Source: a virus. Taken from it: DNA of 21,538 nucleotides. Positions 15,063 to 21,538 of the stretch are shown here, in pieces. The stretch is taken from IMG/VR virus record IMGVR_UViG_3300028025_002304, positions 1-21,538 of that record. The stretch is one strand, 5' to 3'. Positions within the stretch are counted from its first letter, which is position 1. The number at the start of each line of letters is the position of its first letter. Below the pieces are notes generated by a model. It was not told the DNA's origin, made no database searches, and saw only the letters and a program-made list of their open reading frames with translations. Both the position numbers and the translations under genes were made by a program.

Positions 15063-16087
15063 CATAAATCCTTCACTGGTACGACCACAGCCTGTGGTCC
15101 CCACTCCGAGTTCGATACTACTTTACCGAATGCGGAGAGAGGTGTACCTGTCTCATACAAACGATACCGCGAAGGTCCAAGGACCTGCCGACGCTCCGCT
15201 TCACTCAACATGCGGAACTGTTCCTCTTTGGTCGGAAGTTCTTCCGGTTCATCAAAACTGCCTGGCGGCAGTCCTGCAAGTTCACTGTATGTCGGGCAGA
15301 TTGGAATCACCGTACATCTACAGTTTGGATGCGAAGGTACAACATCTGCAACTGGATTCGGATCTCCATGAAGCGACCAGCACACAGGGCACACGTTAAC
15401 GTCCCCCGCTGAAATGCGGCGCCAGCCACGCACGATGCTCAGGTTCGCTTCAAAGGTCTGTCGCTGTGCTTCTCTGTTGGCACGAATCATCTCTGTCCGT
15501 GCGATGGTAGCAGCTCGTGAAGGAGCGAGAGTTTCGTACGTCCTAGACATCCTTCGTGCGACCTGAAGCGGATTGAGACCTTGCGCGATGCCGATCGTGA
15601 CATGGTCCAAAGCAAATGGACCGATGGCCTCAAACAGCAGACCGAGCGGTGAGCCGTCAGCAGCGAAGCCGACCACGTTCGTGATTGCTTCGACAGGGAG
15701 CCGGTTCCACATTAGATCAGCCGTGAGACTCACGCTTTGAGGAACACCCGCGACTGCTCGCACCAGGTCCTCCTGTATATCCAGCGATAACTGTATGGCG
15801 CGTCGTTGTCCGTTCGTTGCGATGTCGGTCGCCTGTGGCGCCCATCGTGCGACTTCATCGGCCATCTGCACATTGAGCGCCTCGAGGCGGAGCATGTACT
15901 CGGAGAGGCCAGTGATGTCCTCGCCTGCTGCCTGTGCTTGCTCGATGGCGGCTGTCACCGCTTCGAGGCGCTGGAGGTTGTCAGCCTGGAGAACACCGTA
16001 TGTCCTGCTCATCTCAGCGAGAGCAGCGTTCTCACGGTATCGAAGTTTATTCCGATACGACTCGTTGACTTGATAGATGTCAGGCAT
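15062..16087 (-). CDS. MuF-like minor head protein (SPP1 gp7 family), 341 aa
   Basis: The C-terminal half has the full motif of this family: 'ARTEMIRANREAQRQTF' at 197-212, 'GWRRISAGDVNVCPVCWSLHG' at 221-241, and 'PSHPNCRC' at 251-258, with Cys233, Cys236, His253, Cys256 and Cys258 forming a probable metal site. The N-terminal 110 residues are helical coiled-coil. MuF/gp7 proteins associate with the portal inside the head and may be ejected with DNA. The ATG overlaps the portal stop by eight bases. No toxin domain is fused at the C-terminus; the tail after the Cys motif is only about 80 polar residues. Confidence 0.9.
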   Translation of the reverse strand: MPDIYQVNESYRNKLRYRENAALAEMSRTYGVLQADNLQRLEAVTAAIEQAQAAGEDITGLSEYMLRLEALNVQMADEVARWAPQATDIATNGQRRAIQLSLDIQEDLVRAVAGVPQSVSLTADLMWNRLPVEAITNVVGFAADGSPLGLLFEAIGPFALDHVTIGIAQGLNPLQVARRMSRTYETLAPSRAATIARTEMIRANREAQRQTFEANLSIVRGWRRISAGDVNVCPVCWSLHGDPNPVADVVPSHPNCRCTVIPICPTYSELAGLPPGSFDEPEELPTKEEQFRMLSEAERRQVLGPSRYRLYETGTPLSAFGKVVSNSEWGPQAVVVPVKDL

Positions 16088-17969
16088 CGGTGTCAGTCAA
16101 CTCGTATCCGTAGTATGGATGGTACGACTTCCCGTTTTCCTTCGGTGCCATCTTCTTGAGAATCTCTTTGCGCGCAGCTGTGGACCATCTGTAGCCAGCA
16201 TCGCCACCCCATGCGGCCCATGCCACACGACCGGCGGATGGATAACCATCCTCACCTGGTCGGAATCCTTCAGCCTGCTTGTCTACTTCGTGACGTCGAA
16301 AGAACGAGTACATACGAAGGACAGTCGACTCGGACAACTTCTCACCACTGATGATCTGGTTTGCTCTGGCCCATGCCACGGCTGTCCCGCCATCACGACC
16401 AGCATCACGCCACTCGATGGCGCGCTGTGCTTCCTCCTTCATTTCTTTGGATGGAAAGAACTTCAGTCCTGGCTCAGATGCATCGTCGAATGCTTTGGTC
16501 TCTTCCTGGCGCACTGTGACAGGTAACAGGCCGAGGTGCTGGATAGAGTTCAGACCGACAGCCTGGAGTGCAGCCTCTGGCTCGAAGCCAGCACGGATCA
16601 AAGCACCGGCAGCGCCTACCAGCTTCGCCGTTTCGTCGGCAGTTCGAGCTGTCGAGACAGGCGCAGCATCAGGGACCAGAAGTTCCTGCGCGCCGATCTG
16701 AACAGGTACAGCAGTCGGGTGATAATAGCCGAGGTCATCATCCGATGGCGTCACACCAGCGACACGCTTGGCTGTTGCGAGATCCACGATGCCACTCTTG
16801 TATAGTCGCTCCGCTCTCTCTGCGTCCTCATTGAGGTCAGCTTGAAGCGCCGGAACGTTACTCACGTCGAACTCGAGGTAGTCGCCAGGCTGCGTCTCTT
16901 CGTAGTCTGGGAGCAGTGCGATGGTGAGCGCTTCGGACATCTGGCGCATCAGCGGGATCATGCCATCAGTCCAAGCAGATCGCGTTGCTTGCTCGAGGTT
17001 CGAGTATGTTGCGCGCTCGAGGCCGCTGCCGAGTTGAAGGACCAGCGGATTGAGTCCAAGAGCTGCACACACGCGCTCTTCCGGTTTGCGCCTAATCTCG
17101 TCGAACGCCATCTCGGATGGTTTGTGTGATACCTGCTCGACCTTGAATGGTCCAGTCATTACCAGGACACTTCCGGCGTTATCGCCAGTGAAGTCCTGCT
17201 GTAGTTTCCGCTTCGTCTGACGTGCATCGTCTTCGGACAAATCCTCGACTCCGCCCTTGTAGTCTGGTCCGACCATGATCGATGGCATGCCACCGTTTCG
17301 CACCATGCCGAATGCAGCTGATGCGGCGACGTTATCGGTGGCGATCTCACGAAGAACAGATGTGACAGGAGAGCGCCCGAAGCGACTGTCCTGCGGATCT
17401 CGACCATACCGGATGTGAATGAGGTCCTCGAGTGCGATGTCGTACGACGTGCCATCGACCGTGTACTGGTATTTCACCAGCGGATTGACCTTGTTACCGA
17501 CTGGACGCATCATGTCAGCCGCCAGGTATTGAAGACCAACGACACGACCAGAGACGCGAACCTTCCTAAAGTATGCGTTTCCGAGCAGCTGGTAGTCAGG
17601 GAGAATCCACGACCACACCAATGATGGCGGAACGTTCGGTGTTGGCTGCGCGAGCAGCTGCAGAATCGGGTGATCTGCGACTGTCTCGACCTGTCCATCT
17701 GGCATCGGTCGACGGACAACAGGAACACCCTGGCTCCAGTTTCGAATGTACCAGTCCATGCCGATCGCGACGATGCTGTTCAGCATTAGGTCGCCAGCCT
17801 GGTTCCTCCAGTTGAAACTCGAGCCTGGAAGGTTACGTGTCAGCAGGGACCAAAAGTCGCCGTTACCTGTGCCAGTGAAATAGGACGTTTGGCGCTGGAT
17901 CAGCGGAGGCGGAAGCAGCGCGGACGGTGATGCGGTTGCTTTTCCGAGAAGTTTGTCAAAGAGTCCCAT
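16080..17969 (-). CDS. Portal protein (HK97-like) with C-terminal extension, 629 aa
   Basis: The dodecameric portal forms the DNA entry and exit channel. The first 430 residues follow the HK97-type portal pattern: 'NSIVAIGMDWYIRNWSQGVPVVRR', 'LVWSWILPDYQLLGNAYFRKVR', 'EDLIHIRYGRDPQD...GRSPVTSVLREI', and 'ERVCAALGLNPLVLQLGSGLERATYSNLEQATRSAW'. Residues 504-600 are an additional module, 'IISGEKLSESTVLRMYSFFRRHEVDK', then 'GYPSAGRVAWAAWGGDAGYRWS', which recurs as an appended segment on phage head proteins; its role is unknown to me. The gene follows terminase after 25 bases, with AAGGA rather far (12 bases) from the ATG. Overall length is longer than the usual 400-500 residues because of this extension. 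Confidence 0.93.
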   Translation of the reverse strand: MGLFDKLLGKATASPSALLPPPLIQRQTSYFTGTGNGDFWSLLTRNLPGSSFNWRNQAGDLMLNSIVAIGMDWYIRNWSQGVPVVRRPMPDGQVETVADHPILQLLAQPTPNVPPSLVWSWILPDYQLLGNAYFRKVRVSGRVVGLQYLAADMMRPVGNKVNPLVKYQYTVDGTSYDIALEDLIHIRYGRDPQDSRFGRSPVTSVLREIATDNVAASAAFGMVRNGGMPSIMVGPDYKGGVEDLSEDDARQTKRKLQQDFTGDNAGSVLVMTGPFKVEQVSHKPSEMAFDEIRRKPEERVCAALGLNPLVLQLGSGLERATYSNLEQATRSAWTDGMIPLMRQMSEALTIALLPDYEETQPGDYLEFDVSNVPALQADLNEDAERAERLYKSGIVDLATAKRVAGVTPSDDDLGYYHPTAVPVQIGAQELLVPDAAPVSTARTADETAKLVGAAGALIRAGFEPEAALQAVGLNSIQHLGLLPVTVRQEETKAFDDASEPGLKFFPSKEMKEEAQRAIEWRDAGRDGGTAVAWARANQIISGEKLSESTVLRMYSFFRRHEVDKQAEGFRPGEDGYPSAGRVAWAAWGGDAGYRWSTAARKEILKKMAPKENGKSYHPYYGYELTDTDA

Positions 17970-17994
17970 ATGACTATTGTGTCCTTATCATGTC

Positions 17995-19440
17995 TTATAC
18001 TGCACCCCACCCACCGCCACGACCGACGAGCTCGTCGTACGCGTCCGTGAGAGCGTCGACGATGTCATCGTTCTTCCCCAGGGGAAATGTTCGCATCTCA
18101 TCAAGTAGTGTACGGTTCCAGTCAGCCGCGACCATGTACACGTTGCCACCAGCGACCTGCGACGCGAACGGTTCAGCGCGCACATCCTTTGCACCGGTCA
18201 CCGGCAGGACTGTCACAGCACTACCATGAAGCAACCGAAGCATGTGCATGGCTTGACTCTTGCCAGCCTGACCAGGATCCTGCGGTAGTCGGATCCTGAT
18301 GCCACGGCCATCTAGAGCAGCTGTCTGCTTTATAACTTTATCGCGCTGGTCGGTGTCATACTGGCCACGCACGACATCGAGAATCCAGATGCGGCCATCC
18401 GTGTCGCGTCCCATTTTGACACCGACCGTGAAGTCACCACTTCCAGCTGTCGCTGCAAGGTCCCAGGCGCGGGACATCTTCGCGCAGTTTGGCATGGCGC
18501 TCTCGATGGTGATCCGGTCCGACTTGAAGAAACTTCCCTCGCGTGGTGTTGGATGTTGCTGGTACAAAGCGCTCCAGCCATAGTCTCCGCTGTTGGCGAC
18601 CATGACCTCCTTGATGCGTCCAAGTTCCTTTACGTCATAGCGTTCTGGCCACAAAGCTTCGCCAGGCATTCGACCGATCTGACACTTCTCCTCCGCTATC
18701 GCCGGAAGGTTCAGCACGGTCCATCGATGAGGCTCCGAACTGATTGCGCGAGCGGTGATGTCGTCGTGATGCCACCTGGTCGAGACGATGATGAGAGCGC
18801 CCTTCGGCTCGAGCCTGGTGTACAGGTCGTCCGTGTACCAGTCCCAGGCCTTGTCGCGGTATAGAGAGGACTCGGCATCCTCGCGACTCCTGATCGGGTC
18901 ATCGATGATGATGCGCTTGAAGCCGACACCAGTTGGAGGACTGCCTACGCCTCTCGCCATGAAGGTTCCGCCCTCCGGCAGTGACCACTCATCCTGTGCG
19001 GCGTTGTCCTTCGCGAGCTTTGTCCTGGACGAAACGATCTGCCTGGACTTACGGCTGAAGCGCCTCGCGATGCGCTCATTGTAGCCAGTGACCAGCACGT
19101 TCGCTGACGGGTCCCGCTCGATGCAATAGGCGCCGTAGCGGACGGTCACTGTCTCAGTCTTACCGTGGCGCGGTGGCATGTGGATCGCGAGTCGGTCTAT
19201 CTCACCACGCTCGACTGCGTCAAGGTGCGAAGCGATGGCGATGAGATGTCGAGCTGTAAAGGACCAGCCATTCGGGAGCGTCTCTCGAAGATAGTCGAGA
19301 TAACAGACAGCCGTCTGTGCGCTAGTTGTTGTCCTGGCTTGGTTCGGCTGCGGCGGAGAGAAGTTGTATCGAGAAGTTCGCAATGCGCTCATGGAGAGCT
19401 GCAATTTGGGCAGCTGATTGGCCATTGATGTAACGCTCAC
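17995..19440 (-). CDS. terL: Terminase large subunit, up to 481 aa
   Basis: This is the packaging motor and headful/cos nuclease. Numbering from the GTG at 19440: Walker A 'MPPRHGKT' at 88-95, Walker B 'RIIIDDP' at 176-182, and a coupling motif 'STRWHHDD' at 220-227. The RNase H-like nuclease begins with 'RAWDLAAT' (Asp327), 'GDFT' (Asp336) and 'WILDVVRGQ', and ends with 'KNDDIVDALTDAYDEL'. The start is uncertain. The GTG overlaps the small subunit gene by 119 bases; ATGs at 19425 and 19392 are alternatives, and none has a good ribosome site. Conserved sequence starts only after about residue 45, so the shortest form would also be complete. Confidence 0.94.
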   Translation of the reverse strand: MSVTSMANQLPKLQLSMSALRTSRYNFSPPQPNQARTTTSAQTAVCYLDYLRETLPNGWSFTARHLIAIASHLDAVERGEIDRLAIHMPPRHGKTETVTVRYGAYCIERDPSANVLVTGYNERIARRFSRKSRQIVSSRTKLAKDNAAQDEWSLPEGGTFMARGVGSPPTGVGFKRIIIDDPIRSREDAESSLYRDKAWDWYTDDLYTRLEPKGALIIVSTRWHHDDITARAISSEPHRWTVLNLPAIAEEKCQIGRMPGEALWPERYDVKELGRIKEVMVANSGDYGWSALYQQHPTPREGSFFKSDRITIESAMPNCAKMSRAWDLAATAGSGDFTVGVKMGRDTDGRIWILDVVRGQYDTDQRDKVIKQTAALDGRGIRIRLPQDPGQAGKSQAMHMLRLLHGSAVTVLPVTGAKDVRAEPFASQVAGGNVYMVAADWNRTLLDEMRTFPLGKNDDIVDALTDAYDELVGRGGGWGAV

Positions 19441-19711
19441 TCTGCGCTGTACGTGCTATCGCCTGTAGCGCCTTCAGGCTGTCCTCGAGCACTGATGTCA
19501 GAAGATCATCGAGAGACTTTGTCGGAAGAATCGTCGTGGTGATGTCATGTCGACTCTGTTCGACAGGAGTCGTCATTCTGTCCCTGATCGAGATGATGGT
19601 CGTGCGTGGTAATCCACACGACCGTGCAATGACCGAAGGACTTTGACCAGCGATCAAAGCCGATTCGACCTGTGCGAGAATCTCAGGTTCTGTTGTATTA
19701 CCTCTTGCCAT
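19322..19711 (-). CDS. Terminase small subunit-like HTH protein, 129 aa
   Basis: Directly upstream of and overlapping terL, in the canonical small-subunit position. The protein starts MARGNTTEPEILAQVESALI and has a clear helix-turn-helix at about residues 22-45 ('GQSPSVIARSCGLPRTTIISIRDRM'), followed by helices ('LDDLLTSVLEDSLKALQAIARTA', 'AAQIAALHERIANFSIQLL') suited to oligomerisation. It would recognise the packaging site on phage DNA. I chose the ATG at 19711, four bases after the HNH stop; an ATG at 19729 and a longer frame from 19792 would overlap that gene. It is small for a TerS, and the call rests on HTH plus position. Confidence 0.78.
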   Translation of the reverse strand: MARGNTTEPEILAQVESALIAGQSPSVIARSCGLPRTTIISIRDRMTTPVEQSRHDITTTILPTKSLDDLLTSVLEDSLKALQAIARTAQSERYINGQSAAQIAALHERIANFSIQLLSAAAEPSQDNN

Positions 19712-19715
19712 GATC

Positions 19716-20072
19716 CTATTCTGTCTCATCCTGGCGCACTCTGCGCCGGTAGTGCAGCTGTCCGTGGCATAAGTAGCACAACACCTGGACATCTTCCATT
19801 AGCTCACCACCGAGTCTGATGTACGTGATGTGATGGACATCGAGCTTGTACCCGTCATCCTGTCGACGGCCACACTGCTCGCATGTTCTACCGGATCGTT
19901 CAAGCGCCTTCGTCCGAATGTCCTGCCAGCGCTGACTCCGCATGTACTTGCGACGATAGTCGCGCCATGCCTCATCGACCTGGTCACTGGACGCTCCGAT
20001 GGCCTTGAGCAGCTCGTAGGTGTTGGACCATGGTTTCGCCATGATGGTCTTTATGATGTTGTCCGTGTCCAT
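19716..20072 (-). CDS. HNH endonuclease, 118 aa
   Basis: A metal-dependent HNH nuclease with Cys64-x2-Cys67 and Cys99-x2-Cys102 holding a structural zinc, and the catalytic core 'LDVHHITYIRLGGE' (His80/His81) and 'CYLCHGQLH' (His103, His107). HNH proteins next to terminase are frequent in cos-type siphoviruses and assist the terminase cut. Here it sits immediately upstream of the small subunit. The N-terminal 45 residues are helical and basic, probably for DNA binding. The ATG at 20072 has AAGGA nine bases upstream and overlaps the previous gene by 22 bases. A homing-endonuclease role is the less likely alternative. Confidence 0.9.
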   Translation of the reverse strand: MDTDNIIKTIMAKPWSNTYELLKAIGASSDQVDEAWRDYRRKYMRSQRWQDIRTKALERSGRTCEQCGRRQDDGYKLDVHHITYIRLGGELMEDVQVLCYLCHGQLHYRRRVRQDETE

Positions 20073-20296
20073 GTGATCTCATCCTTTACAGGGTGATCCT
20101 CACCCCACATCCAGTCAGTCGCGAACAGCGACTCAGGATCGAGTGTGAGACCTTGCAGAGTCTTCGACTCATCACCTGTATGCATCATGAATGCCTCGAA
20201 AAGGTCGGAGTATCGGATGTAGACATCGTGATCAAAGCATACGCGTGTGATCGGTTTGCCATGCATCAAGTGTTGAATAACTTCAGAGAACTTCAT
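20051..20296 (-). CDS. Stand-alone Tad2/DUF2829-like protein, 81 aa
   Basis: I take the ATG at 20294-20296, which overlaps the upstream stop as ATGA; an in-frame start five codons earlier is less economical. The start 'MKFSEVIQHLMHGKPITR' (residues 1-18) and 'LTLDPESLFATDW' (50-62) match the pattern of the DUF2829 / Thoeris anti-defense 2-like domain: an N-terminal helix ending in Gly-Lys-Pro-x-x-Arg, a strand with aromatic residues, and a closing Leu-x-Ala-x-Asp-Trp. In phage SPO1-type Tad2 this fold sequesters the signalling nucleotide of the Thoeris defence system. Many relatives have unknown ligands. Motif match is seen; counter-defence activity is inference. Size is right for the family. 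Confidence 0.65.
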   Translation of the reverse strand: MKFSEVIQHLMHGKPITRVCFDHDVYIRYSDLFEAFMMHTGDESKTLQGLTLDPESLFATDWMWGEDHPVKDEITWTRTTS

Positions 20297-20865
20297 TCGA
20301 TCACCGTCCAATCTCTCGCCAGGACATCATTGCCTGATAAAGTTGCGAAGCCCTTGCATCGCCAAACATTCGCGCCATCAAGCTCGTAGCGCATGAGTGC
20401 AGATTCCACCAGCTGTATCTTAAATCGAGCGCCATCACGCCACACAGGACGTCCTGCGCGTACATCTGTCATGATTGACTCGAAGCTCTTACGGCCACCA
20501 TGATTGTTTTGTTTCTTACCGATACATTCTTGGAACTCCACACGCAGTGAAGGTTCGCTCATCATCCATCGATTTATCATCATTATTGGATAACCGACGA
20601 CTTCGGCTGCTTTGCTTCGGGTCTCACCGCTTGCAATCAGTTCCGCCCACTTGATTACGGTCGCTGTCTTTTCATCGAGCGAAATGTATGGGTCCATTTT
20701 CTTGACTACCCTGTCTGGCTTTTCTTCATTGATCCATCGCTGGACTGTCCCGCGTGTCATCTTCATGATCTGCGCGGTGCGGCTGATGCTGTTACCTGCA
20801 GCTCTGAGTTCCTTGATTTGCACCAGGAGTTGTGTTCGCTCCTCGAGCTTTGTGTTCTTCGACAT
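20293..20865 (-). CDS. Double helix-turn-helix protein fused to a Tad2-like domain, 190 aa
   Basis: Three parts are visible. Residues about 21-46 form a first HTH ('GNSISRTAQIMKMTRGTVQRWINEE'). Residues about 79-104 form a second of the terminase-small-subunit type ('SGETRSKAAEVVGYPIMMINRW', then a basic helix). Residues 127-190 repeat the Tad2/DUF2829-like pattern: 'SFESIMTDVRAGRPVWRDG' and 'LSGNDVLARDWTVIE'. The next gene carries the same domain alone. It begins the terminase operon, with GGGGAG five bases before the ATG and a terminator just upstream. It may be a regulator sensing a nucleotide-like ligand, an alternative packaging adaptor, or a DNA-tethered sponge. Domain makeup is well supported, function is not. 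Confidence 0.7.
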   Translation of the reverse strand: MSKNTKLEERTQLLVQIKELRAAGNSISRTAQIMKMTRGTVQRWINEEKPDRVVKKMDPYISLDEKTATVIKWAELIASGETRSKAAEVVGYPIMMINRWMMSEPSLRVEFQECIGKKQNNHGGRKSFESIMTDVRAGRPVWRDGARFKIQLVESALMRYELDGANVWRCKGFATLSGNDVLARDWTVIE

Positions 20866-20880
20866 TGATTCTCCCCTTCA

Positions 20881-20920
20881 AAGTAAAAGACCAGGCACAC
20901 CGTTCGGATGATGTGCCTGG
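20881..20920 (-). terminator. Intrinsic terminator before the terminase operon
   Basis: On the minus strand a perfect 9-bp stem (CCAGGCACA with TGTGCCTGG, 20912-20920 and 20891-20899) with a 12-nt loop, itself able to form a CCG/CGG mini-stem, is followed by TCTTTTACTTT. It lies between the ssDNA-binding gene and the HTH gene and separates the replication transcript from the packaging operon. No convincing promoter was recognised in the few bases left before the next ribosome site. Confidence 0.82.
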
Positions 20921-20925
20921 TTCGT

Positions 20926-20961
20926 CAGCGAGTCGTTGGCAACCGGAGAGGTTACTCGCTG
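20926..20961 (-). repeat. Inverted repeat / compound hairpin across a stop codon
   Basis: CAGCGAGT (20926-20933) and ACTCGCTG (20954-20961) are perfect 8-bp inverted arms. Inside them AACC (20941-20944) pairs with GGTT (20950-20953) and leaves a one-sided 7-nt bulge. The element spans the stop codon of the ssDNA-binding gene and lies six bases before the terminator hairpin in the direction of transcription. There is no T tract of its own. It could stabilise the mRNA end or be a protein or operator site. Confidence 0.5.
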
Positions 20962-21452
20962 GCGTCTTCACCGAATGGATCTTCGATGTCATCGGTCTTG
21001 ATCGCTGGCTGTGCGATCTTGGTCAGTTTCTTCTTGGCACTGACTGGAGAAACGGACACGATAGCGTTCGTTTGATAACCACGCGTGTTGAGCTTCGAGT
21101 CGACAGTGACCATCCACTCCTTAGCCAGGAGCGAGTCGATGTCAAGGTTATGAAACTCTGCTTGTGTCAAGCGGCGTCCAAGCATGCCATCGAGCAGGAT
21201 GGTGAGTGCTGCCTTGTCGGAACCATAGCCCTGGCGCGTAAACTTTACGAAGCGAAACGCGTTGCTGTTGCTATCGCCATACTCAGTGGTTTCGAAGGTG
21301 AAGCGGAAGTTTGGAAGCAAAACATTCGGATCATCGTATGATGGTCGATCGATGCTCTCGACGTTTGCGAGACGGCAGACATAAGAGCCTGCGACAGCTG
21401 CTTCGAACTGTGATGCGCCATCGTTGAACGTGGCATTTGAAAAGAAACCCAT
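20952..21452 (-). CDS. DUF669-like probable ssDNA-binding protein, 166 aa
   Basis: The opening 'MGFFSNATFNDGASQFEAAVAGSYVCRLANVES' followed by 'FRFTFETTEYGDSNSNAFRFVKFT' and a helical middle resembles DUF669-type proteins of phage replication modules, which have an OB-like fold and bind single-stranded DNA. The C-terminal 40 residues are Lys-rich, then strongly acidic ('KTDDIEDPFGEDASE'), similar in nature to the acidic tails by which SSBs recruit partners. The ATG has AAAGGAG nine bases upstream. It is the only replication-type gene in the window; its natural partner, an AAA ATPase such as Sak4, would lie to the right. The family call is moderate; function is inferred. Confidence 0.62.
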   Translation of the reverse strand: MGFFSNATFNDGASQFEAAVAGSYVCRLANVESIDRPSYDDPNVLLPNFRFTFETTEYGDSNSNAFRFVKFTRQGYGSDKAALTILLDGMLGRRLTQAEFHNLDIDSLLAKEWMVTVDSKLNTRGYQTNAIVSVSPVSAKKKLTKIAQPAIKTDDIEDPFGEDASE

Positions 21453-21538
21453 AACTCATTACTCCTTTGGTCATACGACCACTCTGTGACAGTGCTGGCT
21501 CAGTTACCAATCCAAAGGTGTTTCCACCAGCACCATCT
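21453..21538 (-). other. Right-edge sequence: end of an upstream gene not resolved
   Basis: These 86 bases hold the ribosome site of the ssDNA-binding gene (AAAGGAG, 21462-21468). On the minus strand two frames stop early, at 21504-21506 (TAA) and 21500-21502 (TGA), while the third stays open into the next gene. One of these is presumably the end of an upstream gene, but too little remains to decide which. No terminator or promoter was recognised here. Confidence 0.4.

Noticed and set aside
19712-19792. Longer N-terminus of the terminase small subunit
   Set aside because: It would be read within the HNH gene in another frame and gives a Cys-rich stretch unlike the rest. The ATG at 19711 lies just after the HNH stop.
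21510-21538. Small hairpin GGTG-GAAA-CACC near the right edge
   Set aside because: Only four base pairs with a GNRA-type loop and no T tract; such stems occur by chance and it lies in a probable coding end.
1-21538. CRISPR arrays, tRNA genes, insertion sequences, diversity-generating retroelement, attachment sites
   Set aside because: I saw no regularly spaced repeats, cloverleaf, transposase, reverse transcriptase motif or template/variable repeat pair. Reading by eye could miss a diverged tRNA; tRNAscan-SE and a self-dot-plot would settle this.

Overview
The window is a block of tailed-phage (siphovirus-type) genome, either free phage or prophage. Every gene I accept lies on the minus strand, so biological order runs from right (21538) to left (1). 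There are no tRNAs, rRNAs, integrase, CRISPR array or recognisable chromosomal genes, so neither host nor lifestyle can be named. Shine-Dalgarno-like sites and two intrinsic terminators in the direction of transcription indicate a bacterial host. Coding is nearly continuous, with many 1-, 4- or 8-nt stop/start overlaps that suggest translational coupling. No gene-free stretch exceeds 300 bases.

Layout in transcription order. (1) 21452-20952: a DUF669-like, probable ssDNA-binding replication protein, closed off by two successive hairpins, the second a good terminator. (2) 20865-19711: a double helix-turn-helix protein with a C-terminal segment resembling the Tad2/DUF2829 (Thoeris anti-defense 2-like) fold, then a stand-alone protein of the same type joined by an ATGA overlap, then an HNH endonuclease. 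(3) 19711-17995: terminase small and large subunits. (4) 17969-12784: portal with a C-terminal extension, MuF-like minor head protein, prohead protease and HK97-fold major capsid protein, ending in a strong terminator. (5) 12710-7904: a connector with an inserted beta domain, a head-closure protein, two small membrane proteins (one holin-like), an unknown 75-aa protein, a large beta-helix protein, a small Ig-like protein related to that protein's C-terminus, an HK97 gp10-like neck protein and a tail terminator. (6) 7901-150: major tail protein, tail assembly chaperone with a -1 frameshift extension (slippery CCCAAAC), short tape measure, tail hub-like protein and a 980-aa tail-tip/fibre protein. 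(7) 71-1: the first codons of another gene whose start resembles phage endolysins.

Together the genes describe HK97-type packaging and capsid assembly followed by a long non-contractile tail. The least ordinary parts are the adjacent pair of Tad2-like domains (one fused to two DNA-binding motifs), the AT-rich beta-helix module set into a GC-richer gene inside the neck region, the holin-like pair placed there far from the candidate endolysin, and the complete frameshift signal in the tail chaperone.
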